From positions 41,250 through 105,249 of the forward strand of contig NZ_JABFMV010000014.1 in the NCBI RefSeq assembly GCF_013359685.1: DNA of 64,000 nt, in the 5' to 3' direction. The stretch comes from Leifsonia sp. C5G2 (GTDB lineage: Bacteria; Actinomycetota; Actinomycetes; Actinomycetales; Microbacteriaceae). The position numbers and the translations under genes are program-made. This document shows positions 53,077 to 61,205 of this stretch, in pieces. The notes under the pieces are model-generated. The model was not told where the DNA came from. It worked only from the letters and a program-made list of their open reading frames with translations, and made no database searches. The stretch's first letter is position 1. The number at the start of each line of letters is the position of its first letter.

Positions 53077-54180
53077 GGACTGACGCTCAGCGAGATGCGG
53101 TCGTGCCACAGAACGTCTGGCTGCGCCGTCCAGAGCTTCAGCTACCGCGTCCAGGTCGTCGTCGAAGAGGTCCGCGTAAACGTCCAGCGTCATCGCGGCT
53201 GAGGCGTGGCCGAGCATCCTTTGGACCGCCTTTACGTTGGCTCCCGCGCTCACGGCGAGGCTGGCGGCGGTGTGCCGCAGGTCATGGACGGTCATCGGGT
53301 CAAGGCCGGCCCTGTCGAGTGCGCTCTTGAACCATGTCCGTTGACCCCGTGTGGCTCGCTTCATGTGCTCACCGAACCGGCCGGAAAACAGCAGGTCGTT
53401 CGGCTCCTTGCCTGCGGCTGCGCTGGCCAGCGCGTCGATGAGGAATGCCGGGAACGGTACCGACCTGCGCTTGTGGCTCTTCGGGGTTCCGACGATGGTG
53501 GCGGGACCGACCTCTACCGCGTTTTCCGAGACGGCGAGTCGGCGACGAGTGAAGTCGACGTCGCGCACGCGGAGGGCGATGACTTCGCCCCAGCGAAGGC
53601 CGGTGTAGGCAAGTAGGAGGACGAGAGCTTCGTGTTTGCCGCTGGCATAGGCGAGGTCGTGAACCTGTTGATGGGTGAGGTACCGGTGAGCGCGAGGAAC
53701 CTTGCGGGGTAATCGCGATCCGCGGGCTACGTTGACAGGCACGCGCCGGTCCTTCACGGCGATGTCCAGGATTCCGGCAAGCACACCGAACGCGCGCAAG
53801 ACGGTCGTAGCGGACCTTTCTGCGCTCAAAGACGTAACCCAGGCCTGGACATCCGAGTGTCGTACATCACCGACAGGGACGCGTCCCCAACGCGGCTCGA
53901 CCTGGAGTCGCCACGCGATCTCGAGCGGTCGGAGCGAGGACGGTTTGAGGTGAGTCTGGTTGGCTAGCCACTCATCGCCGAGGGATGCGATCGTCACCCT
54001 CGCCGCACTTGCATCGATGTACTCGCCGCGTGCCTTGTTCGTCTCGACCGTGGCTAAGTAGAGCTCGGCTTCTCGCTTCGTCTTGAATCCGCGCTTCGTG
54101 GTCTGACGGTGATCAGGGGTGCGGTACATGACGCGATAGCGTCGACCACCGGCAGATTCATACGACAGAACGCTGCCCAT
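53032..54180 (-). CDS. Tyrosine-type site-specific integrase
   Basis: 382 residues from ATG 54180, supported by GAGGAGG just upstream. The N-terminal arm-binding region (about 1-65) is followed by the core-binding domain (65-160) and the catalytic domain. Catalytic residues are Arg196 (TGLRWGE), Lys near 234 (GTPKSHKRRS), His299 and Arg302 (HDLRHT), His325 (GHAS) and the nucleophile Tyr335 (DVYADLF). It is encoded next to tRNA-Ser and reads towards it, as expected for an element that inserts into the tRNA 3' end. Confidence 0.95.
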   Translation of the reverse strand: MGSVLSYESAGGRRYRVMYRTPDHRQTTKRGFKTKREAELYLATVETNKARGEYIDASAARVTIASLGDEWLANQTHLKPSSLRPLEIAWRLQVEPRWGRVPVGDVRHSDVQAWVTSLSAERSATTVLRAFGVLAGILDIAVKDRRVPVNVARGSRLPRKVPRAHRYLTHQQVHDLAYASGKHEALVLLLAYTGLRWGEVIALRVRDVDFTRRRLAVSENAVEVGPATIVGTPKSHKRRSVPFPAFLIDALASAAAGKEPNDLLFSGRFGEHMKRATRGQRTWFKSALDRAGLDPMTVHDLRHTAASLAVSAGANVKAVQRMLGHASAAMTLDVYADLFDDDLDAVAEALDGAARRSVARPHLAERQSSVVSRPVSAANVLG

Positions 54181-54193
54181 CTCGCCCTCCTCT

Positions 54194-54775
54194 TTAGGGT
54201 GCTGCCACCTCTTCGATGCCCGCCGAGGTGAGAAGCGCTGCGACGCGCTCCAGCTCGTGCTCGACCAGCTCCAGGCGCGCCTCGACGCTTGAGTCGAAGG
54301 TGAGATCAGAGACTCCGGACGCCGCTCCGACGTCGCGAACGATCCGGAGGCGGTCGAACTCACGTCGAAGGGTCCCGAGTTCGCGAAGCGAGTTCAGGAC
54401 GGAGATGTCCACGCGTTCGGCGGCCAATCGGGGCCGATACGAACTCGAGGGGGTCGCTGAAAGCCAGCAATCGAATTCGGCCACGGTCATTCCGTCGAAG
54501 TCTTCGCCGAGATTTTGCAGGTCGAGTTTGTCGTTGGGCCGCCCGATTGGCGAGAGCAGCATACTGATCGGCACATCGAGGCCCCGTGCGATATTCAAGA
54601 GCTGGCTGACGCTGATGTCGGCCTTCCGGCCGGATTCGATGTTCTCCAGGATCGCGGGGGTGATGTTCCCACCGGGAATCGCCGCTGCCAGGTCGCTGGT
54701 CGTTCGAAATCCACGTTCACGTCGCGCCAGTCTGATGCGCGCGCCGATGCTGGTCTCCGATCGAAAGTCTGCCAT
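54194..54775 (-). CDS. XRE-family repressor of the element
   Basis: 193 residues. An N-terminal HTH (IGARIRLARRERGFRTTSDLAAAIPGGNITPAILENIESGRKADISVSQLLNIARGLDVPISML) is followed by a C-terminal part with a helical, coiled-coil-like end (ARLELVEHELERVAALL). It lies 13 bases before the integrase on the same strand and is divergent from the excisionase-like gene, so it probably controls excision and integration. TAGGCT (54782-54787, minus strand) lies 6 bases before its ATG, a leaderless layout. Confidence 0.85.
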   Translation of the reverse strand: MADFRSETSIGARIRLARRERGFRTTSDLAAAIPGGNITPAILENIESGRKADISVSQLLNIARGLDVPISMLLSPIGRPNDKLDLQNLGEDFDGMTVAEFDCWLSATPSSSYRPRLAAERVDISVLNSLRELGTLRREFDRLRIVRDVGAASGVSDLTFDSSVEARLELVEHELERVAALLTSAGIEEVAAP

Positions 54776-54877
54776 TTCGACAGCCTATCGCCACTTCTGT
54801 TGTCAAGTCACGGATTTCTTGCTATGGTCGTTTCAACAATTGCAGCACTCCTGAGTTGTCGAAACGGAGGAGATGAG
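54776..54877. promoter_or_regulatory. Repressor/excisionase divergent control region
   Basis: On the plus strand, TTGTCA (54800-54805), a 17-base spacer and TATGGT (54823-54828) form a promoter for the excisionase-like gene. CGTTTCAACAA (54829-54839) and TTGTCGAAACG (54856-54866) form a dyad with one mismatch just downstream of it, a likely operator. On the minus strand TAGGCT serves the repressor. The layout is that of a phage-type switch. Confidence 0.7.
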
Positions 54878-55075
54878 ATGACAGGAGAGTTCATTCAGCC
54901 CGCTGAGGTGGTTGAGATCACCGGGCTGTCGATCGCAGCGCTCGCCCAACTCCGGTATCACGGTAAGGGCCCGCGCTTCTATAAGCCGACCCCACGCACC
55001 GTGCTTTACAAGCGGGCGGAGGTGTTGGCATGGCTGGAAGCGAGCGCGCAGACGAGGACCGGAGCGTACGCGTAG
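54878..55075 (+). CDS. Excisionase-like HTH protein
   Basis: 65 residues. FIQPAEVVEITGLSIAALAQLRYHGKGPRFYKPTPRTVLYKRAEVLAWLEA is the MerR/excisionase-type winged helix (HTH_17), including the usual GKGPRFYK turn and the final W. GGAGGAG lies 5 bases before the ATG. It is expressed from the promoter at 54800-54828, divergent from the repressor, and probably directs excision of the element by the integrase. Confidence 0.85.
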   Translation: MTGEFIQPAEVVEITGLSIAALAQLRYHGKGPRFYKPTPRTVLYKRAEVLAWLEASAQTRTGAYA

Positions 55076-55179
55076 CCGAACCCCCGACAGAGCCTCCCGG
55101 CGTCATTCAGGACTTCGTGGACGGATATCTCGTCCCGGTGGATCCGATGGATGATCTGCGGTGCGAGAGCTGTCAGTAG
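55030..55179 (+). CDS. Overlapping 49-aa protein with C-terminal CxxC
   Basis: A 49-codon frame starting MAGSERADEDRSVRV and ending in DDLRCESCQ. It begins inside the excisionase-like gene (46-base overlap, different frame) and has a strong ribosome site, GGAGGT, 7 bases before its ATG. The protein is acidic and ends with a CxxC pair that could bind zinc or form a disulfide. No family is recognised. The strong ribosome site is the main support. Confidence 0.6.
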   Translation: MAGSERADEDRSVRVAEPPTEPPGVIQDFVDGYLVPVDPMDDLRCESCQ

Positions 55180-55553
55180 AACAGCTGGTTCACCTCGGCG
55201 TGCCGCCCAAGCGCGACCCCTGTTCGGGGGTAGCGTGCGGCACCAAATGGAGCGGCTGATTCTTACCCTCTTCACCGTAACGCTGGCCTCGCTAAGCGAG
55301 TCAGGGCGGCGGTGAGGCATCGTGGCTGAGATTCCCCAACTTCAGAGTCGAAGCCGCCACTCCACCCTCGAATCCGGGCGCGCCGCCCCGGAGCCCATAT
55401 CCCCGGCGCAGCTCGGAACATCCAACCTTCCTAATCCAAGGAGGGCTCCTGCGCGCCCATGCGCGCTGACATAGCCCTGTTCTGACGAGCCGTCGCCGGC
55501 TCGAACCCGGTCCTTCGCAGTAGCCACTTCCATGCAAGGAAGGTTGTGATCTC
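55180..55553. other. Non-coding stretch before the transfer operon
   Basis: No convincing gene is seen in these 374 bases. There is a small palindrome CTCGCT-A-AGCGAG (55288-55300) and a T-arm-like segment (55495-55511) without the rest of a tRNA. The region probably holds the transfer operon promoter and could hold a transfer origin, but I cannot assign either. Confidence 0.4.
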
Positions 55554-56303
55554 GTGGCTGGAGGAACCCAAGTCCGCTCGCGGGCGGATGCTTTTCTCAC
55601 GGAGTTGCTCCGTGAAGTCGACACGTTGCGGCCGTACGTTCGCTTTCAACTGCGCGGCTGGCCGAATGAGGTCGACGCCGTTCTGCAGATCGCCCGGGAG
55701 ACGGTCTGGCACCGATCCTCCACGTATGACCCGGAGCGTGGATCGCCGCACGCGTTCGTGTTCGGGATCACCCGTCACGTCGTGCTCCGGCAGATCGAGC
55801 GGAAGTACGGCCCGACGGACGATGTCACTGTCGACGCGGACGTGGAGTCCGAGTCGGACATCGACCCGCTCGAGGCGATGATTCGCCGCTTTGACGCGCA
55901 CCGGTGGATGGTGCTGGTTGCCGATTACGTCGGCGCATCCGACTGGCACGTGATGAGCGACCTGAGCCTGGCCGACGGCGACGCCGAGCGGGTGGCAGAA
56001 GCCCACCAGCTGTCCAAGCGCGGTGTCCGCACGATCCGTGAGCGAGTCTGCCAGACCGCACGAACCGTGCTCGCCGCCCTTGCAGCGGCGGACGCGGGAC
56101 TGCCAATGACCGGTTCGGTGATCGTGTCCTGCGTGCCCGAGACCGGCGGTTTTCGGGAAGTCGCCGAGATGATCGGCGACGACGCAGACACCATCGCAGC
56201 CACTCTCCACATCCATCCCGGATCGGCGCGAGCCCGAATCGCGACCGCCAAGCGATTGCTGATGATCGCTCGGGACGTCCTCGAGCTGGAGGTGGCGGCA
56301 TGA
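55554..56303 (+). CDS. ECF sigma-factor-like protein
   Basis: 249 residues from GTG 55554, preceded by AAGGAAGG. Residues about 15-85 follow sigma region 2 (LREVDTLRPYVRFQLRG, EVDAVLQIARETVWHR, GSPHAFVFGITRHVVLRQIER). Two separate helix-turn-helix-like segments follow, at about 145-166 (ERVAEAHQLSKRGVRTIRERV) and 212-236 (DTIAATLHIHPGSARARIATAKRLL), both similar to region 4. Its stop overlaps the next gene (ATGA), so it heads the transfer operon and may activate it. The DNA-binding specificity cannot be deduced. Confidence 0.65.
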   Translation: MAGGTQVRSRADAFLTELLREVDTLRPYVRFQLRGWPNEVDAVLQIARETVWHRSSTYDPERGSPHAFVFGITRHVVLRQIERKYGPTDDVTVDADVESESDIDPLEAMIRRFDAHRWMVLVADYVGASDWHVMSDLSLADGDAERVAEAHQLSKRGVRTIRERVCQTARTVLAALAAADAGLPMTGSVIVSCVPETGGFREVAEMIGDDADTIAATLHIHPGSARARIATAKRLLMIARDVLELEVAA

Positions 56304-57400
56304 TCAGTGCGGGCGCGGCGGCCGCTCATGCCGTGACGCATCCGAAAACGACGCGGAACCTGCTGATCGTCGCGGCCATCATCGTCTTGGTCGTCCCCGT
56401 CACGCTTGTCGCCGTGCCGGTCAGCTTGGTTCTCGCGATGGGAACCAACGGATTCGGCGGCGGGGGAGTGTGTGGTGGATCCTCGCCCTCGGTCGAGGCG
56501 GGTCAGAATGTGGACGGGTACGGGCCGCAGCAGTTGAAGATCGCCGCGACGATCATCACCGTCGGCCAGCAGATGATCGTGCCCCCGCACGGGCAGACAC
56601 TCGCGCTGATGGTCGCGATCGGTGAGTCCGGCCTCCGCAACCTGGACCATGGCGACGCGGTGGACAACACCACGATCGGCGTCTTCCAACAGGGCGCCGG
56701 TTACGGCACCCCAGCGGAGCGGATGAACCCGGCGACCGCTGCCGCCGCCTTTTACACCCGCATGCTTCACGTCCCGGATTGGCAGACCCTCGCGCCAACC
56801 CTGGTCGCCCACGCGGTCCAAATCAACGCCGACCCGAACCACTACGCCCCGTTCTGGACTCCCGCCGAGCAGGTCCTCGCCGCCCTGACGGGAGCAAGCG
56901 CCGGAGCGTGTCAGGTACCGGCGGACGCTCGCGCGGCCGCCGCGGTCCTGGTCGGCGCGATCCAGGCGAAGAAGCTGAACTTCCTCGAGCCCCGCTACCA
57001 GCAGCAGGTCGTCAACATGGCTGACGGTACTGCGACGCCGGACTGCACGATCGACCCGCACATCCTCCAGCTGATCGTCGTGGCCGTCCAGTCCTTCCAG
57101 CAGGTCGGGGTCAGCGATCTAAACCGGCGCTGCACCGGCATGACCCCAGGGGCGGGAACCGCGTCCGCGCACTGGAAGGGCAAGGCCGTCGACTTCTACG
57201 CGATCAACGGCCAATCACTGACCGGCGCGGACACTCTCTCGGTTCAGCTAATCCATGCCCTGGACCCGTACGCCCCGCACGGGTCATCGATCGGTCAAAG
57301 CGACTGCCGGTCCCGCGCCCGCGTGACGCTCGGTGTCCTTACGAACCTCACCAGCGATTTCCCTGATACCTGCAACCACCAGCACATTCAGGTGCCCTGA
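56300..57400 (+). CDS. Conjugation wall hydrolase with lysozyme-like and M15-like domains
   Basis: 366 residues. One membrane helix (about 20-48) anchors the protein. Residues about 70-195 match lysozyme-like transfer proteins, with the catalytic Glu in AIGESGLRN (Glu109) and GVFQQGAGYGTPAERMNP. The C-terminal part has SAHWKGKAVDF (Ser289, His291, Asp298) and ends with CNHQHIQVP (His360, His362), the zinc pattern of M15/hedgehog-type peptidases. The protein would therefore cut both glycan and peptide bonds of the wall to let the transfer channel pass, the VirB1 role. Some linker residues and cysteines suggest disulfides outside the membrane. Confidence 0.75.
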   Translation: MISAGAAAAHAVTHPKTTRNLLIVAAIIVLVVPVTLVAVPVSLVLAMGTNGFGGGGVCGGSSPSVEAGQNVDGYGPQQLKIAATIITVGQQMIVPPHGQTLALMVAIGESGLRNLDHGDAVDNTTIGVFQQGAGYGTPAERMNPATAAAAFYTRMLHVPDWQTLAPTLVAHAVQINADPNHYAPFWTPAEQVLAALTGASAGACQVPADARAAAAVLVGAIQAKKLNFLEPRYQQQVVNMADGTATPDCTIDPHILQLIVVAVQSFQQVGVSDLNRRCTGMTPGAGTASAHWKGKAVDFYAINGQSLTGADTLSVQLIHALDPYAPHGSSIGQSDCRSRARVTLGVLTNLTSDFPDTCNHQHIQVP

Positions 57401-57488
57401 CCAAACGAGTCTCCAAGATGCGCGCCACAAATCGCTCCGAGCCGGAAGTTCTAAGTGAAGGGCGCATACGAAACCGAGGTGAACTGAG

Positions 57489-58142
57489 ATGAACAAGAAG
57501 CTGATCGCACTCGCTGCCCTCCTCCCGTCCCTGGCACTTGCCGGCTGCGCCGCCGCAGCCCCCGCCAGAAACCCGTCGTTCACTACCGTCGCGCCGACCA
57601 AGCCGACACCGACCGCGTCGAACGTTGCGACCCCCGCCGCCGACGGGATCGTCGACACCGTCTACGTCCAGGTCTTCCCCGGCCGCACCTTCAAGTCGGC
57701 GCACGGCTGCCGGTGCACCCTCCCGAACTCCCCGCAGGAACTCTTCACGGTCGGAACACCGGTCGTGTTCATGAAGATCACGATGATCGGCGAGTGGAAG
57801 CCCTCCCAGGGTGGCCAGACCTACCAGGACGTCACCGGCACCACGCTGAAGGGCACCCAGTTCGACGGCCGTCCCGAGCCGGCGGTCCTAGACACGGCCG
57901 ATGGGCCGGCGGCAGCGAAGGCGGCTGGTTTGCCTTGGCTCCCATCCGGCCTGTTCGGGAAGAAGTCCGATTGGACGATCCCGAACGATAAGCAGCGTTC
58001 CTTCGGCGCCGCTTGGTACCTCCCCGCTGGGGTCGACCGACTGATTCTCACTGTCGACGTGCCCTCCGAAGGACAGCCGCTGCAGTTGGTCGTCCCGCTG
58101 CCGACCTCGGCAACGAGCGCTTCGGACGCGAGCGGGGAGTGA
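57489..58142 (+). CDS. Element-encoded lipoprotein
   Basis: 217 residues. The signal sequence ends in the lipobox LAGC (Cys20), followed by a Thr/Pro/Ala linker and a beta-rich mature domain with a CRC pair near residue 77. GAGGTGAACTGAG precedes the ATG. Its place between the wall hydrolase and the channel genes suggests a role in the outer part of the transfer apparatus; no known family is recognised. Confidence 0.72.
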   Translation: MNKKLIALAALLPSLALAGCAAAAPARNPSFTTVAPTKPTPTASNVATPAADGIVDTVYVQVFPGRTFKSAHGCRCTLPNSPQELFTVGTPVVFMKITMIGEWKPSQGGQTYQDVTGTTLKGTQFDGRPEPAVLDTADGPAAAKAAGLPWLPSGLFGKKSDWTIPNDKQRSFGAAWYLPAGVDRLILTVDVPSEGQPLQLVVPLPTSATSASDASGE

Positions 58143-58147
58143 CCGTC

Positions 58148-58303
58148 ATGGACCTCATCCTCAATCTGCTTCGTCTCCTGCTCATCGTCGGCATCGCGCT
58201 GCTCGGGATCCTCGGATCCGGGCTGCTGGCGGCCCGGCGGATGAGCGAGACCACAGAGCCCGAACCATCGACCGACCTCACGGAAAGGAACCAAGAATCA
58301 TGA
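58148..58303 (+). CDS. Small membrane protein of transfer operon (51 aa)
   Basis: 51 residues: one membrane helix at the N-terminus (LILNLLRLLLIVGIALLGILGSGLLAARR) and an acidic tail. GGGGAG (58134-58139) lies 8 bases before the ATG; the GTG at 58139, overlapping the previous stop, is an alternative start. Its stop overlaps the next start (ATGA). No family recognised. Confidence 0.65.
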   Translation: MDLILNLLRLLLIVGIALLGILGSGLLAARRMSETTEPEPSTDLTERNQES

Positions 58304-58623
58304 ACACCCTCAACGAATCCCTCGTGACCGTCCACGCACGCACCATCACCGTGGCGGCCATCCCCAACCCGAGCCCGGACTTCTCTGGTCCCGGCGTCGG
58401 AGCGTTGCAGGCGATCGCCAACGTTGTGTTCGCGATCGTGCTGATCTTGGCCATCATCGGTGGGCTGATCGCCGCCGGGTTCATCGTCGTCGGCCACGTC
58501 TCCAGCAACGGGCGCGTGCAGAAGGCTGGCATCATCGGCCTGCTCAGCTGCGTCGCCGGCGTCGCCGTGGCCGGCAGTATCGCGGGGCTGATCAACTGGG
58601 GCCAGTCGCTCCACGTGGCGTGA
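58300..58623 (+). CDS. Two-helix membrane protein, possible pilin-like subunit
   Basis: 107 residues with a short polar N-terminus and two membrane helices (ANVVFAIVLILAIIGGLIAAGFIVVGHV and AGIIGLLSCVAGVAVAGSIAGLI) joined by a basic loop. The size and two-helix topology are those of VirB2/TrbC-type pilin or of small channel subunits, and its place just before a TrbL-like gene agrees. AAAGGAA precedes the ATG; the stop overlaps the next start. Confidence 0.65.
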   Translation: MNTLNESLVTVHARTITVAAIPNPSPDFSGPGVGALQAIANVVFAIVLILAIIGGLIAAGFIVVGHVSSNGRVQKAGIIGLLSCVAGVAVAGSIAGLINWGQSLHVA

Positions 58624-59669
58624 TCCTCATGATCGACATCGCCGCCGCCCCGCCTGACCCGTTTGCACCGAACTACGGATGCTTCCTCTCCGATTTCGGT
58701 TGCCAAGCCTCCCAGACGATCGCGCAGTTCATGGGGTCCACGATCAAGAACCTCGGCGACTTCATCGCCACGATGATCGCCGGGTCCTTCAACACGAACA
58801 TTGACCAAGGCAGTTGGAACATCGCGCACTCGCAGTTCCTGTTCTGGATCGCCGTCACCGCGCCGGTCATCCTGATCGTCGCGCTCGTCCAGATCGGGAT
58901 CGCGATGATCTTGCAGGACTGGTCCCGGATCGGCCGCACTGCCGCCGGCGCCGCCCTCGCCATCCCGTTTAGCGCGATTTGCGTGTGGGGGATGCAGAAG
59001 GCTTCCGGGATCACCGACGACATCACCAGCAGCCTCACCACCGTCGCCCAAGGCGGCGACCTCGGCAAAGGCCTCCTCCGGGTGGTCGGCCTGCTCGACG
59101 TTCCCGGGCAGGCGGCCAACGCGGTCATGCACAGCGCGAAGTTCACCGAGGGCGGCGTCATCTTCACGATGGCGGCCCAAGGCGCGCACGGCCCGGCCGC
59201 CGTCGGCGATTACGTCATCGCACTCCTGGTCGTGGGGTTGATGATGATCGCCTCCCTGTTCTTGTTCATCGCTATGTCGATCCGGGAGTTCGGGCTCCTC
59301 GCCCTGGCCGCGATGGCCCCGGTCGGGTTGATGATGATTGGCCAACCCAAGCTCACCGCGTGGGCACAACGCTGGATGAACCTCTCCGTCGGCCTGCTGA
59401 TTGCCAAACCGCTCGCGGCAGGCGTCGTGCTCCTAGCGGTGGAGCTGACGAAGACGTCCGTGAGCATCGGGGTCATTCTCGTCGCGGCCGGCGCGGTGAT
59501 CGCTGCCTCGTTCAGCCCGTTGTGGGCGACGAAACTCGTCTCCTTCGCGGGAGCCGAGGTCGGCACCGCCCTCCACCATCGCTTCTCCGTCCGGGACCAG
59601 TTCTCGCGCGCGAGCACCGCTTCCGCACCCGTCCGCACCGCGGCACGGGTCATCAAGGTTGGGAGATAA
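58620..59669 (+). CDS. TrbL/VirB6-like transfer channel protein
   Basis: 349 residues from GTG 58620 (an ATG three codons later is possible). A polar N-terminal part with two Cys (GCFLSDFGCQ) is followed by about six membrane helices and a basic cytoplasmic tail (HHRFSVRDQFSRASTASAPVRTAARVIKVGR). The pattern fits TrbL/VirB6-type polytopic proteins that form the inner-membrane part of type IV secretion systems. Confidence 0.75.
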   Translation: MILMIDIAAAPPDPFAPNYGCFLSDFGCQASQTIAQFMGSTIKNLGDFIATMIAGSFNTNIDQGSWNIAHSQFLFWIAVTAPVILIVALVQIGIAMILQDWSRIGRTAAGAALAIPFSAICVWGMQKASGITDDITSSLTTVAQGGDLGKGLLRVVGLLDVPGQAANAVMHSAKFTEGGVIFTMAAQGAHGPAAVGDYVIALLVVGLMMIASLFLFIAMSIREFGLLALAAMAPVGLMMIGQPKLTAWAQRWMNLSVGLLIAKPLAAGVVLLAVELTKTSVSIGVILVAAGAVIAASFSPLWATKLVSFAGAEVGTALHHRFSVRDQFSRASTASAPVRTAARVIKVGR

Positions 59670-59672
59670 CTG

Positions 59673-61205
59673 ATGACCACCCTCACCGCCGACCAGATCA
59701 TCACCGAAGAAGGCGCACCCCGGGTGCGCTTTGCCGCCCGGGAACGCCGCGGGATCTTCCTGGGACTGACCTTCCTGCAGCTGGTTGTGATCGGCGCCGC
59801 TGTCGCGATCCTGCTCTCCACCCTCTTCATCGACAGCAACGCCATCTGGGTGATGCTGCCGATCGTCGCCGTCGTCGTGTTCTTTGCCCTCGCCACCTAC
59901 CGCCGCGAACCGGTCATCGTGATCGTCGCCCAAGCCGTCCGCTACCTGTTGCGGAGTATGGCCGGGCAGACCGTGTTCCGCCGCGACGTCTGGTTCCGGG
60001 TCACCGTCGCCTCCCTCAACGTCGGCCACGCCCAGGTCGCTGCGGCGACCCCGGTCGTGACCTCCAAGTTTCTGCTTCCGGGTGCGCTGGGGGATGTGCA
60101 GATCGTGCAGATCCCCGGTGCTGGCGGGTTCATCTACAACGCCCGCGGCCGGCTCGCCTCAGTCACCGTCAAGGTGGGGTCGAAGGCGTGGGCGCTGCGC
60201 GACAAGGGCACTCAGGAGGCCGCGTACGACGGGTTCGTGGAATGGCTCAGCTCCCTGGAGAATTTGCCCGGCGTCCGGGAAACCACCATCCGGATCCGCG
60301 TCGACCGGGCCTCCTCGAACGAGCTCCGCGACTATCTGGTCGTTCGCGAGAACGAGCACGACCCGCAAGTCACCGCAGAGTTGCGCGGCGAGTATTGGGC
60401 GTTGACGCAGGCGGCGTCGAAGCGGTCGATGGGGTTTACCAATTACATCACCCTCACCTTCGACACCGCCGCCCTCAACGGCGCCATCCGCGACGCCGGC
60501 AAGGGCCTGACCGGGCTCGCCGCTGTGCTCAAGGAGCGGGTGGCGGGGATCGAGACCTCGATGGAGCACGCCCGACTCACGCCCGCAGGCTGGCTGACCT
60601 CGGATGAGCTTGACCAGCTGAACGCTCTGTCCGCCGACCCTGTGGCCGCGGCCACACGGCGTGAGCAGGACTCGAGCGTTGTGTCCGCGCCGTCGCCGGT
60701 GATGGGGATCGACGAGGGCTGGGATGCGCTGCGGGTGGATGAGTCCTGGCATCAGACGTTCTGGGTTGCCGAATGGCCCCGCACCGACGTCCGTACCGGG
60801 TTCCTCGAGCCGCTCCTCTATGCCGGGGACGCGACCCGGGTGATCACCCTGCAGGTGCGGCCGGTGGCGACGCACAAGGCGCTGGCCCAGCTGAATCGGG
60901 CCCAGTCCGACATGGAAACCGCCGCGACCATCCGGATGAAACTGTCCTCCCGGATCCCGCTCACGCACCTCCGCGAGGAGGAAGATCTCGCGGTGCGCGA
61001 GCACGACCTCGTCGACGGCTTCGGTGACGTTCAGTACCGCGGGTTCGTCACCATCTCCGCCGAGTCCAAGGACGCCCTCGCCAAGGCCCGCACCGACATC
61101 GAGCAAGCGTCGCACCCGGCCCGGCTGGTGTTGGCGTCGATGTCGGGTCAGCAGGCGGCGGGGTTCGTGACCGCGGCGTTGCCGGTGCCGTTGGAAGGGG
61201 GGTGA
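59673..61205 (+). CDS. SCO6880-family type IV secretion protein
   Basis: 510 residues. Two membrane helices near the N-terminus (about 27-50 and 56-75) are followed by a long soluble part without a Walker A motif. This matches the actinobacterial SCO6880 family, which is usually encoded directly before a VirB4-type ATPase and may supply the PrgI-like membrane part plus the N-terminal domain of that ATPase. The ATPase gene overlaps its stop by 4 bases. Confidence 0.8.
   Translation: MTTLTADQIITEEGAPRVRFAARERRGIFLGLTFLQLVVIGAAVAILLSTLFIDSNAIWVMLPIVAVVVFFALATYRREPVIVIVAQAVRYLLRSMAGQTVFRRDVWFRVTVASLNVGHAQVAAATPVVTSKFLLPGALGDVQIVQIPGAGGFIYNARGRLASVTVKVGSKAWALRDKGTQEAAYDGFVEWLSSLENLPGVRETTIRIRVDRASSNELRDYLVVRENEHDPQVTAELRGEYWALTQAASKRSMGFTNYITLTFDTAALNGAIRDAGKGLTGLAAVLKERVAGIETSMEHARLTPAGWLTSDELDQLNALSADPVAAATRREQDSSVVSAPSPVMGIDEGWDALRVDESWHQTFWVAEWPRTDVRTGFLEPLLYAGDATRVITLQVRPVATHKALAQLNRAQSDMETAATIRMKLSSRIPLTHLREEEDLAVREHDLVDGFGDVQYRGFVTISAESKDALAKARTDIEQASHPARLVLASMSGQQAAGFVTAALPVPLEGG

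Noticed and set aside
55495..55511. T-arm-like segment GCCGG-CTCGAAC-CCGGT, possible second tRNA or att copy
   Set aside because: No matching acceptor, D or anticodon stem could be folded around it, and it does not match the tRNA-Ser 3' end.
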